NCBI GenBank assembly: GCA_029204225.1
Contig: MU835431.1
Coordinates: 1 to 39,149 of the forward strand
DNA length: 39,149 nt
From: Diphasiastrum complanatum
Lineage: Eukaryota > Streptophyta > Lycopodiopsida > Lycopodiales > Lycopodiaceae
Direction: 5' to 3'
Position 1 is the first letter of the stretch; every line of letters begins with the position of its first letter. Shown here piece by piece: positions 29,573-39,149 of the stretch. The notes beneath the pieces were generated by a model. It did not search any database. It saw only the letters and a list, made by a program, of their open reading frames with translations, and was not told where the DNA came from. A program made the position numbers and the translations under genes.

Positions 29573-31149
29573 TCAATGCTCTGGCTCTGACTCAGACGAA
29601 TGCTCTGGAGACAACTCAAGGCCCCGAGCTGACTCTCGCAGCCGATATTTGTGCCTGTCTGGAGCTGGCATGGGCTGTGTACCAGAAGAGGAGGACTCGT
29701 CACTAGCATCATCCCAATCTGCCTTCGCATCAGCCCCCAAGCAAGCCAAACCAGCAACACCTGCTCCAGCTCGCTGTAATGCTGCACCTCTAGCTGTACC
29801 TGGAGCCCTGCGTGGTCATCCTCTCCTCCTTAGCAGTTTTTGTGCCTTGCCTTTCTTGTTCGGTGCACCCTTGGGCTTTCCTGGTCTCTTGAGGACAAGA
29901 GGAGCTGTCAATGCCTCGTCACCCCCGTGCAAATCACCTGGCTAGCTAGGCTAGGCCCAAGCTGAGGCCGGCTGGGATAGGGAGGCAAAAGAGGGAACAC
30001 CCTGTGCAGCTGAGCTAGGATGATGAGCTCCTAGAGTGTGTGCCCGTGGGGCTGCTGCTGGTGGAAGGACTGGTTGTGAAGGAGGCAAGTACAACGGCGA
30101 TATGTACTGAAAGGGGCGCTGCGGTGGCCGGTACTGGTACATCTTGGGTGCTGCCAAAGGGGGAGTCAGTGGAGTGGGTGCTGCCAAAGGAGGAGGACGT
30201 GGAGTGGGTGCTGCCACTGGAGGAGCCACTGTGGATGTGGGTGCTGCGAGAGAAAACCTGGGCACAGATGGTGGCCTGCCATGGAGACCTGGTGCTGCAG
30301 AAGTGGACGGCGATGGAGGGGCTGCAGGCCTGAATGGCATCGGTGGCACTGGAAGAGCTGTGCGGCGCACATGTAACCCTATGAGGAGCTGGAGGAACTG
30401 TGGGCACCTCGTGCGGCTGCACTGGCTGTGACTCTGTGTATGGTATGCTGCCAAGAGATGAAGGGGGTGCCCTAACACTCGCATCTGCTGGGCCTCTGAA
30501 TCGAATGTGGCAATCAGGTTGTCCAGCTGAGCATCTGAATACAAATGCTCTGGGCTCTGGGCCTCATCTTGTGCACCCTGTAGACCCTGCATGGCCTCCC
30601 AATTTGTGCAATCAAAGTCATCTGGTGCCTCCTCTGGTGTGCTGTCGTAGAAACGGCCATGACTCTGTGCTGCACGCATCCAAACATCTGCGGGACCAGC
30701 ATCTAAACCACTCTGCCCTCTATCAAGAGCCTCCTCCATCATGTCGACATAGGTAGGTATGCCACTGGCCCCCCCTGTGTGCCCTGCCTGTGTGCCGATA
30801 TAACCTGCGCCATGTGTGCCACCTCTGCCACGTGATGCACCTATGACCCCTGCCCGTGGCGTGTGCCCTGCACCTGTATAATCTGTCTCATCCCTCTCTA
30901 ATCTGGCAAACACAACCCGAATGGGCTCATCCTCGTCATGCTCATCCTCTGACGCTGGCTCATCTGCCTCATACAATGGAGGCTCTCTGTTCTCAAGCCC
31001 AAGCTCTCTCTCTCTCTCATCTCGGCAAGCTCCCTCTCTCTCTCTGCCATCAACTGTGTACCTAGGTCATCTACAGGCATGGGATGGGTGCTGTCCGTAG
31101 GCAAGTCGACCTGGCGCTCCAAATCTAATATCTTCGTTTGCAAGACCAA
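29573..31149 (-). pseudogene. hAT transposase C-terminal extension (coiled, acidic, Pro-rich)
   Basis: Downstream of the dimerisation domain the minus strand reads a coiled piece (AERERELAEMRERESLGL) and an acidic piece (EADEPASEDEHDEDEPIRVV). A Gly/Arg-rich part (RAGVIGASRGRGGTHGAG) follows. Then comes a long Pro/Ala tail with a repeated AAPTPxxPPLA motif. The frame meets TAG at 29953-29951 but stays coding in character (LKRPGKPKGAPNKKGKAQK) and ends at a TGA at 29575-29573. The stops at 29953 and nearby fit Gln or Arg codons changed by C to T. A disordered extension of this size is unusual after a hAT dimerisation domain. Confidence 0.65.
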
Positions 31150-31244
31150 AATTGAGCATGTCAGGAAAACAACTTGATCAAAAATTGAAACCTACATTTT
31201 AGTGAGACGTCAACCAACATGCAATGGGAGAATAGCTTTTTACC

Positions 31245-33632
31245 TGCAATGCGCTCGTAATGGTCGGCAGTCTCCTGACGAGACGTGCGTTGGTGCTACA
31301 GAACACCAACCGCTCCAACTGACTCACTGACAGCCTGTTCCTTCTCCTTGTGTGAATGAGTGCCCATGTGCTTCAATTACGCTCACACACAGAGGCAGCA
31401 CAATCCTGTGGTACGTGCAATGAAATGGTTCAGCACACGTGCACGAGTGAAACGTCAACGAAACACAGCAAGGGAGGATGAGATGAGATGCATACCTGTG
31501 AAAGGACCCACAGTGCAAGACGTTGTATGGATGGATAGGTGCTGCCGAACATGGTCCACCAGGTAATGGGGAGCTGCCTCCTCTCTGGATCCTGAGCAGT
31601 CGGGTGACCGAACGTGCCCATGCCGAAACGAAATGCAGCGAGCTCCTCCATGAGCCTGATAGGATCCAAACCTATGTGTGGACCCACCCTGTGAATATAC
31701 TGAAGCCAATCGGCCTCGAGTTCCCTGTCTGCGATCTGTGTCGGAAAGAAGAGGGGATGCAGCATGTGTGCAACGCCGTAGATACTCCTGTGGAAGTAGT
31801 TCCACCGCGTCTCCCATATGAACTTCAGCTCTGTCATCCTACAGGTGAGAGGCATGTGGTTTAGGGCATTACGAAAAAACTTAACACTGACAAAAAAACA
31901 AACTAGCAACCATTGAAAAGATAAAGAACAATTACAACACTGTATCGCTTACCTCTCTGGCTGCAAGATGGGCAACTATAGGAGCTGTCCAATCCGGTCC
32001 ATGAGCTCATACACCAGTCCAAGTGTCGACCCCTCGTTGTCAGCCATGCGGAGCACAATGTAGAGTGGTCGAAGCAGTCCTGACAATCTCTGTGCACCCG
32101 GACGATGGCTCTAACCCAGGGAAGTGCTCCTATGTCCCCCATCAGAAGGTCTATGTCATGCGCTGCTCAAGAGGTATGAACAATATGAGGGAACTCAGCC
32201 TCTAGCAGTACACCCATCTGAATGCAATTCGTGGCATTGTCTGTCACCACCGTGACAACATGCTGTGGGCCTATGGCTAGGACCTGATGACATCAAACAT
32301 GAACTCTGCAAATATGACTCTCCCTCCCCTGCTGCAAACCACTGCCCACAAAAATTGTGCGCCCATGTAGCTGGAGACCAGTATGTTGAGGATCAGCCTC
32401 CTCCTGCTGACATCAGTCTAGCCATCGGACATGATGCTGCAACCGTAAGTGGCCTAGTGCCGACGCAGAGGCTCCATCTCTCTAGACAAGGACTCAACCC
32501 TATCCCTCAACATGTGTGTGCGGACAACCTCTGAACTAAGGACTCTCCAGCTAGAGCTGACAGACTGTGCAAGGCGGAAGGCCCTACCGAAGGGCTCAAA
32601 GTCGGTGATGGCAAAGGGTAGGTTCAGCTCGTAAATCAGACTAGCCACGGCCTGTGTGGCCTCTCTGTCCATGTGCGGCTGATGCGCGCCGCGAATGGTC
32701 TGCTGCACAAGGGCTCTCCCTGGTGGGCGACGGGTGGTGGACCACCAGCACGGTGCACCAACCGTGACGGGAATGGACGATGACGCGACAGGCTAGGCAT
32801 TGGTGGATGCATCGGCTGTAGACGTGGAATGGGGAGAGGGGGATGCACTGGCAGGGATGGGTGCAGCAGCATAGGTGGGGTGCATTGGTGGAGGGGCAAC
32901 ATCTGGCATGGGGTACGAAAACTGTTGGCTGAGGAGGTCATCCGGATGGGAAGAGAAGGAAGAAGGGATCTCTTCCACATCCTCGAAGGCCCCAGCAGTA
33001 GCATCATGGGCCTGCTCGAGTGGCGGAGAGTCCATGAGAAAGTCGTAGACTGGGGGAGTGCGAGCAACAGTGGGTGGTGGTGAAACCGCAGTGGCAACTG
33101 GCGGACGCAATGGGACGGGATCCACCAGAATCTGAACAGATGGGGGTGCGTGAGGCAGAACTATTTGAGGGGGATGAGGGGCAAAGGGACTGGAGGAGAA
33201 TGCACTCCCTCTCCTCGTGCGTGCCAGCCAAGCAGGCAGCAACTCTAGGTTAGCCACATAAGGAGCAGTGCAAAATCGAAGAATGCCCTACGAAATGGTG
33301 TTCTCCCCTGCCACGAGCCGCGGCCCGTAGGTGTACAATAGTCGCTGCCTGTCGGGGACGGTCATGTTGCCACAGGGGGCAGCATTCAAGGTGGCACCAT
33401 TTTTGGCGCATGCACCGAGCAGATGGCCTTTAAGGGGAGTGAGGGATGCAGCAAACTCGACGAGACAGTATCGGCAGCACACGATCTTCTGACCGGTCTT
33501 GTTGGCCTTGTCGGCCTTGTCGGCAACCCGCCTGACAATGTCTACCTCGTCCCACAGACCGGAAAGGTCGGATTGCACCATTGCAGATGAAATGAGAGAT
33601 GGATTGCTGGAAAAAAAAACAGCACGGTTCAT
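31245..33632 (-). pseudogene. hAT transposase (BED finger, DUF659, hAT dimerisation), decayed
   Basis: Minus strand, N- to C-terminus. BED-type finger: VCCRYCLVEFAASLTPLKGH (33632 frame), then a TAG at 33290-33288 and a Pro-rich linker to about 32793. DUF659 region: SLIYELNLPFAITDFEPFGR, then MSDG*TD (Trp lost at 32420-32418), RRRLILNILVSSYMGAQFLW, a frameshift, TVVTDNATNCIQMGVLLEAE and MGDIGALPWVRAIVRV. Next is LYIVLRMADNEGSTLGLVYE. A 114-bp intron (31952-31839, AGAG|GTAAGC to CTGTAG|GATG) joins this to ELKFIWETRWNYFHRSIYG. Dimerisation domain: TWWTMFGSTYPSIQRLALWV, then CERN*STWALIHTRRRNRLS (Trp lost at 31375-31373). The RNase-H-fold middle part is shortened. The enzyme would cut and paste the element, but this copy is inactive. 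Confidence 0.9.
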
Positions 33633-33923
33633 TGTTGGAGAGACGCTGAAAATGGGCGAAGCAAGTCAGATGCAAGGCAAGGCGTTGCATGGGCGAAGGG
33701 CGACGCAAGGAATCAGAAGGCAGGTAGGCAAAAACAACAGCGATGGCAAGGCGGAGGAGGGCGCAAAAAAATTTGAGATGAAATGCGAAGGGGGCGGGTA
33801 GGTTTAGGTTAAAAAAAAAATTTAAAATAATTAAATATTAAATGATATATTATATTGTGGTACCGCGGTACCAACATGGTATTGCGGTACCGGGATCCGC
33901 GATACCCAATACGGCGGGACCTA

Positions 33924-33925
<2 letters not shown>

Positions 33926-33961
<36 letters not shown>
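33926..33961. repeat. (TA)n microsatellite at the hAT right flank
   Basis: About 17 TA units directly after the element end. A shorter TA run (27998-28010) lies at the left flank, so the element inserted into a TA repeat. Confidence 0.95.
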
Positions 33962-33964
<3 letters not shown>

Positions 33965-34227
33965 TAAAAGTAGAAAACATTATTTAATTGATATGTATAC
34001 AACTGCAGATTGTATCTCTATTATACAACTAATTTTTACATTCATTCATCTACAGAATCTGATCAAAAGTGAGTAATACTAAAGACAGAGACAGAGACAG
34101 AGACAGATATGCTAAAGTGATCGCCTTCTACTTTAAAAACTCGCTACCAAGACAGAAAATCGGTCCTTTCCTCTTCGTTTCCTTTCCATTTATAATGTAT
34201 ACCATTAATTTATCACACATGCAATGT

Positions 34228-34545
34228 GTACACTAGTAATTGAAATAAGAATAAACTTACAAAAAAAACAGAAACAGAGGAAAGAAAGAAAGGAACATGA
34301 GCAGACGAAAAACAAACAAACACGTGAAGCCTCTACGAGATGAACAGCCTCTGATTATCTCCGTTTTACCTTGTTCAACCTCTAGCACAGACTGCAAGAG
34401 ATCTCTACGCGATGTGTAAACTATCAATTGAAATAAGAATGAACTTACAAAAAGAACACGATCAGAAGAAAGAAAGAAAGGAACATGAGCATAAGAAAAA
34501 AACAAATACCTCAAGCCTCTACGAGATGAACAGCCACACGTTCTT
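34228..34545. repeat. About 187-bp direct duplication
   Basis: The unit from ttgaaataagaat (34241 and 34429) through gaaagaaaggaacatgagca to gcctctacgagatgaacagcc (34329 and 34515) is present twice, offset by 186-188 bp. Confidence 0.85.
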
Positions 34546-34554
34546 AAATATCAT

Positions 34555-35156
34555 CAGGACCTCTGACCCAGCAGAGAAATAGAACAAGCAGATTGCACAC
34601 GACCCACACACACACACACAAACTGCGATGATTGCACAATCCAGAGGCAGAGGTAAAACATGACCCACACACACATTACACACACACATTCAGTTCATCA
34701 GAAACACTAAAAATTCTAACCTTTTTTCCAGATGCCTGTCTTACTTATGCAGTGACAGCACAATCGAAATACTCATCAGTAGGACCTCTGGCCCAGCAGA
34801 GAAACATAACAGGCAGATAGCACACGACCCACACACACACACACTGCGATGATTGCACAATCCGGAGGCAGAGTTAAAACATGACCCCCGCAAACATTAC
34901 ACACACACACACATTACAATTTACATTTCGCAAGAGTGTCAGAAACACTAAAAATTCTACCCCTTTTTGCAGATGCCTGTCTTACTTATGCGGTGACAGC
35001 ACAATCGAAATACTGATGCGATGCTGGCATAATCCAGAGGCACGGCTGAAACATGGCCTTTCTCCTCTATTATTAGAAATTCGCGAAAAACAAAAAGACA
35101 GCCGCTGCAGAAACCACGACCTCTAGCACAGACTACTTGAGGTCTCTACGCGATTA
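34555..35156. repeat. About 230-bp tandem duplication with CA tracts
   Basis: The unit begins ggacctctg(a/g)cccagcag (34557 and 34792) and includes cacacac tracts, gcgatgattgcacaatcc, gaaacactaaaaattct and cagatgcctgtcttactta. A partial third unit starts near 35017. The block cctctagcacagact ... ctctacgcgat is found at 34379 and again at 35120, so this array is bracketed by copies of another repeat. Confidence 0.85.
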
Positions 35157-35608
35157 GCCATGTGTTCACGACAACACGTGGCTCACATGCGCAGATTTTA
35201 CATGTTCAAATCATCATTCTTAATTTCAAAAATAAAATAAATATAAGCTAATAATAATTTAACACGTGGTTCCTTCTGCTCTCAGAAAGAGCAGAACACG
35301 ACCATAGGCTAAAATTGTAAAAACTCAGATTGGAGGGAAATTTAGACATTGTGGCAACATGGTCTCATGTCAGATTTTATGTTGCTACATCTGAGTATAG
35401 ATAACCATTTATCAATGATTGAGATTTATTTATGTGCAAGTAAATGATTTAAGTGAAAATTATTGATTTGACAGAGGCTCAAAGTTTAGAGGAAATAGAT
35501 TTTAGATCCTATATGGCATTTTTTCTTGTGGTTAGTTATTCGTGCCGCATAAATGGAAGCCTTATACTTACTAAAGTTGATACCTCCACAAAGTTGAGAA
35601 GCAAAAAA
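35157..35608. other. Non-coding stretch
   Basis: No gene or structured element recognised. Confidence 0.35.

Positions 35609-35634
<26 letters not shown>
35609..35634. repeat. (AC)n microsatellite
   Basis: Thirteen AC units. Confidence 0.97.
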
Positions 35635-35641
<7 letters not shown>

Positions 35642-35799
35642 TATTCTGGTATTTGGCAAAGACTAAAAAAATGGATCAAATGTTATTCATAAAATTTTGA
35701 GAATTTCAAACCAAGAAGTTGAGTAGAAACTTGAAGAAACAAAAAACGGTTCGTAGGCTAGTTGGCCTATAACCATAATCTAACTCAAAGGGACTCACT

Positions 35800-35910
35800 G
35801 TTTCAAACTCCACACAACATGTCTTTCCTCATTTTCATACCAATACTGAGGACAATGTCTTTGAGGTGGGGGAGAGTTACCAGAATTTACACCAGACACT
35901 TATTTGGGCG
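35800..35910 (+). pseudogene. Possible LTR-retrotransposon 3' remnant with polypurine tract
   Basis: The frame FPHFHTNTEDNVFEVGESYQ echoes the NxFxEGExx ending of some gypsy polyproteins. It contains the purine tract gaggtgggggaga (35863-35875), which could have primed plus-strand synthesis. No LTR was confirmed downstream. Weak call. Confidence 0.25.
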
Positions 35911-36680
35911 TTGCCAGCTCCTTGAGCCCATGTTATCAGTTGTCATTGGACTAAGTACTTTGGCTTTAGGCTCAACATTTATTTCATTGCATTACACTAC
36001 AGTCCATTGCATCAGATTCAGCCTCCTTCTTCTCCTAAACTTGGTGCTATCTTTCTCTAGTGCCTACTTTGTATTACACATGTGTTGTGCATATTTGGTG
36101 ACCTATCTTGACTGAAACCCATTTGTTACCTGTCTTTATCGCTTATCTGTTATCCATCCTAACACTTACCCATCTGCTATCCATCCTTACCCATCCACTG
36201 CCTATATATTGTCTTCGTAATGATTATAAATCTATTGGTTTCTGTTATTCTATAGTGATTAACATTTGCTGCGTGCCTACCTTTGAAAACAAAAGCAAAT
36301 TTCTTCGGTGTTGCTAATTTATGCCCTGCATTGCCCACAGCTAGTCCAGCCATATGTGTGTCTAAATCTCAAAAACAAGAGCAAACAACTACCAAGTTCT
36401 TACTTAGTGATGAAGAAATTCCTGAAACTAGCCACAATCATCACGAACAGCCTTAATTTGTCCATTCTTCACAGGAGATTCCGTGGAAAATAAGCTAACA
36501 ACAAGCCCTCCTAAGCACAGAAAGGACAGTATAATTTTTTTGTATAATGATAAAATATGTTGGTGTTTTGGTACAGTAATTTGTACAATAAAAAGCATGC
36601 TCTGTGTTTATAATACATGCCAAAGATTAAAAATTCTGCCTTCCAGAGGGTTTCATGAGCGGGAGTAGATATAGAACGTA
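35911..36680. other. Non-coding stretch
   Basis: Contains repeated cttacccatc-type strings near 36150-36200 (ttatccatcctaacacttacccatctgctatccatccttacccatc region) and short frames only. It lies 3' of the minus-strand gene ending at 36684. Confidence 0.4.
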
Positions 36681-36683
36681 ACC

Positions 36684-37253
36684 CTAGTGGCCCTGTGACA
36701 TGTGCCGCAGCAAGCAGTATGCACAGACAAGCCTTTGAGATATGTACACAAGAACTGCAAAGGAGATACTCATCAGTAGAACATCTCTAAGATCGCCCTT
36801 TTCCCTTGGAGCAAGAAACCCTACTACTTGAACTACCACCTGGCCCAATTTTGAGGAAGCGGAAATCCTATCCATCTTTCGGCTGCCATTTGCTTTGCCA
36901 TAATAACTAGACCTTTTTGCAACAGTTTCTGGAGCTTTAGCTGATCCATTGGATGTGGTAGGCTTGGTTTTTGTTGTCTTCTCTTTAGCATCCAATTCCA
37001 GCTTCTTGTCAGAGGACGATGATGCACTGATACATATCTGCCCCGAAGATCCAAAACACAATCGATGCTTTTTTATGCATTTGCAAGATCCCGAGAGCCC
37101 AATTACACCAAATTGCCTAGCTGCTGCTGTGAAATGAGACAGGAAGCAGATGTGAAGGAGGCAAGGCCTTGTGAAGGGCAGTAGTAGTAGAGGTGTGAGG
37201 GTAGAAATCCATGTGAGAGGAGCTGCAGCTACCAGGTAAGGAGAAGGATCCAT
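36684..37253 (-). CDS. Small protein with transit-peptide-like N-terminus and C-terminal membrane segment
   Basis: A 189-codon frame from ATG at 37253 to TAG at 36686-36684. The N-terminal 70 residues are rich in Ser, Thr, Ala, Leu and basic residues with almost no acidic ones, like an organelle transit peptide. The middle (residues about 85-140) is Lys/Ser/Thr-rich and probably disordered. The C-terminal part reads VVVQVVGFLAPREKGDLRDV followed by a membrane segment, LLMSISFAVLVYISQRLVCA, near residues 162-181. The family is not recognised. An earlier ATG (about 37282) opens an overlapping frame whose first 54 residues (MSLLLLLPPYGSFSLPG ...) look even more like a transit peptide but end at a TAG near 37117. 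A small unrecognised intron or an indel may join the two. A CT tract lies just upstream. Confidence 0.6.
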   Translation of the reverse strand: MDPSPYLVAAAPLTWISTLTPLLLLPFTRPCLLHICFLSHFTAAARQFGVIGLSGSCKCIKKHRLCFGSSGQICISASSSSDKKLELDAKEKTTKTKPTTSNGSAKAPETVAKRSSYYGKANGSRKMDRISASSKLGQVVVQVVGFLAPREKGDLRDVLLMSISFAVLVYISQRLVCAYCLLRHMSQGH

Positions 37254-37297
37254 AAGGAGGAAGAAGCAGAAGAAGAGACATGGGCAACGATGATCTA

Positions 37298-37300
<3 letters not shown>

Positions 37301-37339
<39 letters not shown>
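37301..37339. repeat. (CT)n microsatellite, probable 5' leader of the minus-strand gene
   Basis: About 19 CT units, read as GA on the transcript strand, 48 bp upstream of the 37253 start codon. GA tracts are common in plant 5' leaders. A long reverse frame across it is an artefact. Confidence 0.95.
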
Positions 37340-37343
<4 letters not shown>

Positions 37344-38019
37344 ATGCCAGGCTTTTCCTATGAGCACTCCAAAGAATTGCCAAATGGGGTTGCCCTAGTT
37401 GGTTAACTTCGCATCCAAAGTTTCTTTGGTCCCAGGTTGAACCCCTCCTTGTAAACCAAGATGCATTGCCACATGGCGCAAAATTTTGAGCTACTCCTTG
37501 GGCGTTCCAAGAGAACTCAATGTTCTTGGTTTTGATACCACATCTAGCAACTACATTTTTGCACAATCAAAATCGGATGGCTCTTCCAAGAATTGACTGG
37601 CTGATCCAAGCGCTGAAATAATTCAAATGATTTAATACATTAGATTGACATTTTAGGAATACTATCGGATTATACTTCATAGTGCCATTCATTATGCGAA
37701 GTTGCAATGTATTTAAAAGCATCATCCATGCTAATCCCACCATACATTTGAATGCACATCATAAAATGGTTTTTGCAATAAACAATAAGGTTTCAAGACC
37801 TTGAAAAAATAAACATCATCATAGAGAGTCTTTTTTACCTCCAACCGTTTTCATCACGCTTAGAAGGTTCATCTAAACAATTAGACTATTTGACCATGTC
37901 AATTTCACCACTTTGATGATCGTAGTTGATTTTAAGACAATAATGATTTTTTAGAAGTGAATGTTGATGAACATAATCATGATATTCTCGATATCATGTT
38001 TGCTTACATTGTAAAATAT
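37340..38019. other. Upstream non-coding stretch
   Basis: Would contain the promoter of the minus-strand gene at 37253. No defined element was identified. Confidence 0.35.
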
Positions 38020-38370
38020 TTACATTCCATGTTCAAAGTATTTACAATCAATATCTAGAATATCTTCAATCAATATTCAAAGCATTAAGGGTTGTATCCA
38101 GAGTACTCACAACCATCATTTTAGAATGTTCACAACCAATATTCAAATCATTCACATTTTGGTATTCCAAACATTCATGCTTCAGTATTTAGAATATTCA
38201 AATATTGCATTTAAATTATTCACAATCAGTACTTGGGATTCACGATCAATATTCAAAGTATTCACATTCTAGTATTCAAAGAAATCACAATATCCAAAGC
38301 AATCATGTTTCCAAATTTAAAGTATTTGTGCTTAGTATTTAGAGTATTCGTGATTAGTATTCAGATAATT
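38020..38370. repeat. Degenerate AT-rich tandem array, unit about 30 bp
   Basis: Variants of caatcaatattcaaagtatt and attcaca recur roughly every 30 bp, for example near 38043, 38070, 38137, 38248 and 38271. Units are strongly diverged and no clean period can be fixed by eye. Confidence 0.65.
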
Positions 38371-39149
38371 CATGATTTCAAAAAAAAATGTCATCAATCA
38401 TGAATCAAGTAGTCAACAATTACATTTTTTGAAAATTCAACAACTCTTTGTTGGAAATTAGTCCCACACCCAAAACCCTATCAAATCTTGACTGATTTTT
38501 TTCATAACAAATTATTGTTATCCTACTCACTAGCAGATTATGCATTTTTCAAAAATCTATATTTTTACTCGCAACTTCGATGCTCTTGATGTTGAGCAAT
38601 ATTCCAAAAACCTGCATTTTAGGATAATATATTCTTGATGCAAAGTTTCATGACCTCCTCCAAGATCTTTGCCTAGGAGACACAAAGGCAACAAATGGTG
38701 GATCAATCCAACTCAACCAAACCTAGATCAAATGGATCTAGCCCCTTAGCTATGGCACTCTAGCCATGGCTCAATAGTGGAAGGAGTGAGAGCGGCGCAC
38801 TCCAGCAGCATGTACTAGCTATCGTCTACTAATCTATTCATGTTGTTAAATAGTGAATCTTGTTCTAGACATGGATAACAATTGATACTCAACTATAACA
38901 CATGTCTTCCTAATTTTACTAGCTCATGTAGTTTTGTGTGGTAAGACGGTGGCATGTAGTGGGTTTCCTATAAGAAGCTTCACCTTATAATGTTGTTGTA
39001 CTTTAAGATATTTTTTTTGCTTTATGTACTTTTTCGTCCTTTCATCCTCAACTTCTTTGTTTTATTTCTTTTTGCTTCTTCGCCTGCTTTCTTAGATCTC
39101 CTTTTGGCTGATCAACCATTGTAGGTGGTAGTTGGTCTCCGCAGGACTT
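38371..39149. other. Non-coding stretch to window end
   Basis: No supportable gene, RNA or repeat. A 10-bp palindrome agccatggct (38763-38772) is within chance expectation. Confidence 0.35.

Larger units (their letters stand above)
28011..33925 (-). mobile_element. hAT transposon, 5.9 kb, both ends present
   Basis: The element opens CATAGTACCCCG (28011) and closes CGGGACCTATG (33925), an imperfect terminal inverted repeat. It is flanked on both sides by ATATATAT (28003-28010 and 33926-33933), consistent with an 8-bp hAT target duplication, although the site is itself a TA repeat. Both ends hold GGTACCG(C)CGGTACC-type palindromes. Inside are a degraded BED-finger hAT transposase on the minus strand and an unrelated open frame on the plus strand. 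Its GC content is visibly above that of the flanks. Confidence 0.82.

Noticed and set aside
30040-30431. Gly- and Val-rich plus frames inside the hAT element
   Set aside because: They are complements of the Pro/Ala-rich repeat of the transposase tail, whose minus frame is longer and continuous with transposase domains.
31523-31864. 113-codon plus frame inside the hAT element
   Set aside because: The minus strand here encodes the hAT dimerisation domain with clear family motifs, so the plus frame is a shadow.
33926-33961. TA repeat as a regulatory or origin element
   Set aside because: A simple microsatellite at the insertion site explains it.
37117-37566. 149-codon minus frame with an Arg-Glu run as a gene
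   Set aside because: The run is the CT microsatellite and the upstream half shows no coding character. Only its last 54 codons may serve as an alternative N-terminus of the 36.7-kb gene.
38763-38772. agccatggct palindrome
   Set aside because: A ten-base palindrome is expected by chance in a window of this size.

Overview
This is a nuclear fragment of a land-plant genome. It is AT-rich, intron-bearing and dominated by transposable elements (TEs). Three things point to a plant. There is an aquaporin of the XIP class (absent from monocots and Brassicaceae, present in many dicots, mosses and lycophytes). There are plant-type Ty1-copia and Ty3-gypsy elements with an initiator-tRNA primer site, and a CACTA element with the plant tnp2/DUF4218/DUF4216 domain order. 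GA/CT microsatellites are frequent, one of them just upstream of a gene. I cannot name the species; a moss, liverwort, lycophyte, fern or non-monocot seed plant would all fit.

Layout. 0-1.07 kb: upstream region with two good inverted repeats. 1.07-2.27 kb: a two-exon XIP aquaporin gene (+), apparently intact, with a duplicated 3' end. 2.3-5.8 kb: AT-rich non-coding DNA with local duplications and a possible copia relic. 5.9-6.2 kb: a probable SET-domain gene fragment. 6.4-11.27 kb: a decayed CACTA (En/Spm) transposon (+) whose 3' terminal repeat is visible but whose catalytic core is missing. 11.9-12.03 kb: a 33-bp minisatellite. 12.1-24.7 kb: a mosaic of broken LTR retrotransposons, namely copia-1 (+), a gypsy in reverse with its 5' LTR, copia-2 (+) without ends, and copia gag pieces in reverse. 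24.7-28.0 kb: AT-rich non-coding DNA with a long CT microsatellite. 28.011-33.925 kb: a 5.9-kb hAT transposon with recognisable ends, a probable 8-bp target duplication, a decayed BED/hAT transposase (-) and a separate intact 115-codon frame (+). 34.2-35.15 kb: nested tandem duplications. 36.68-37.25 kb: a single-exon gene (-) for a small protein with a transit-peptide-like N-terminus and one C-terminal membrane segment. 38.0-38.4 kb: a degenerate AT-rich tandem array.

The two likely host genes (XIP and the 36.7-kb gene) have no visible functional connection. The TEs are all inactive by sequence. Many of their premature stops are explained by C-to-T change at Gln, Trp or Arg codons, as expected for long-methylated DNA. 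The most unusual objects are the hAT element with its extra convergent open frame and terminal repeat structure, the XIP with a variant first NPA box, and the array of small hairpins in the gypsy LTR. No rRNA, tRNA, CRISPR or bacterial-type regulatory element was recognised.
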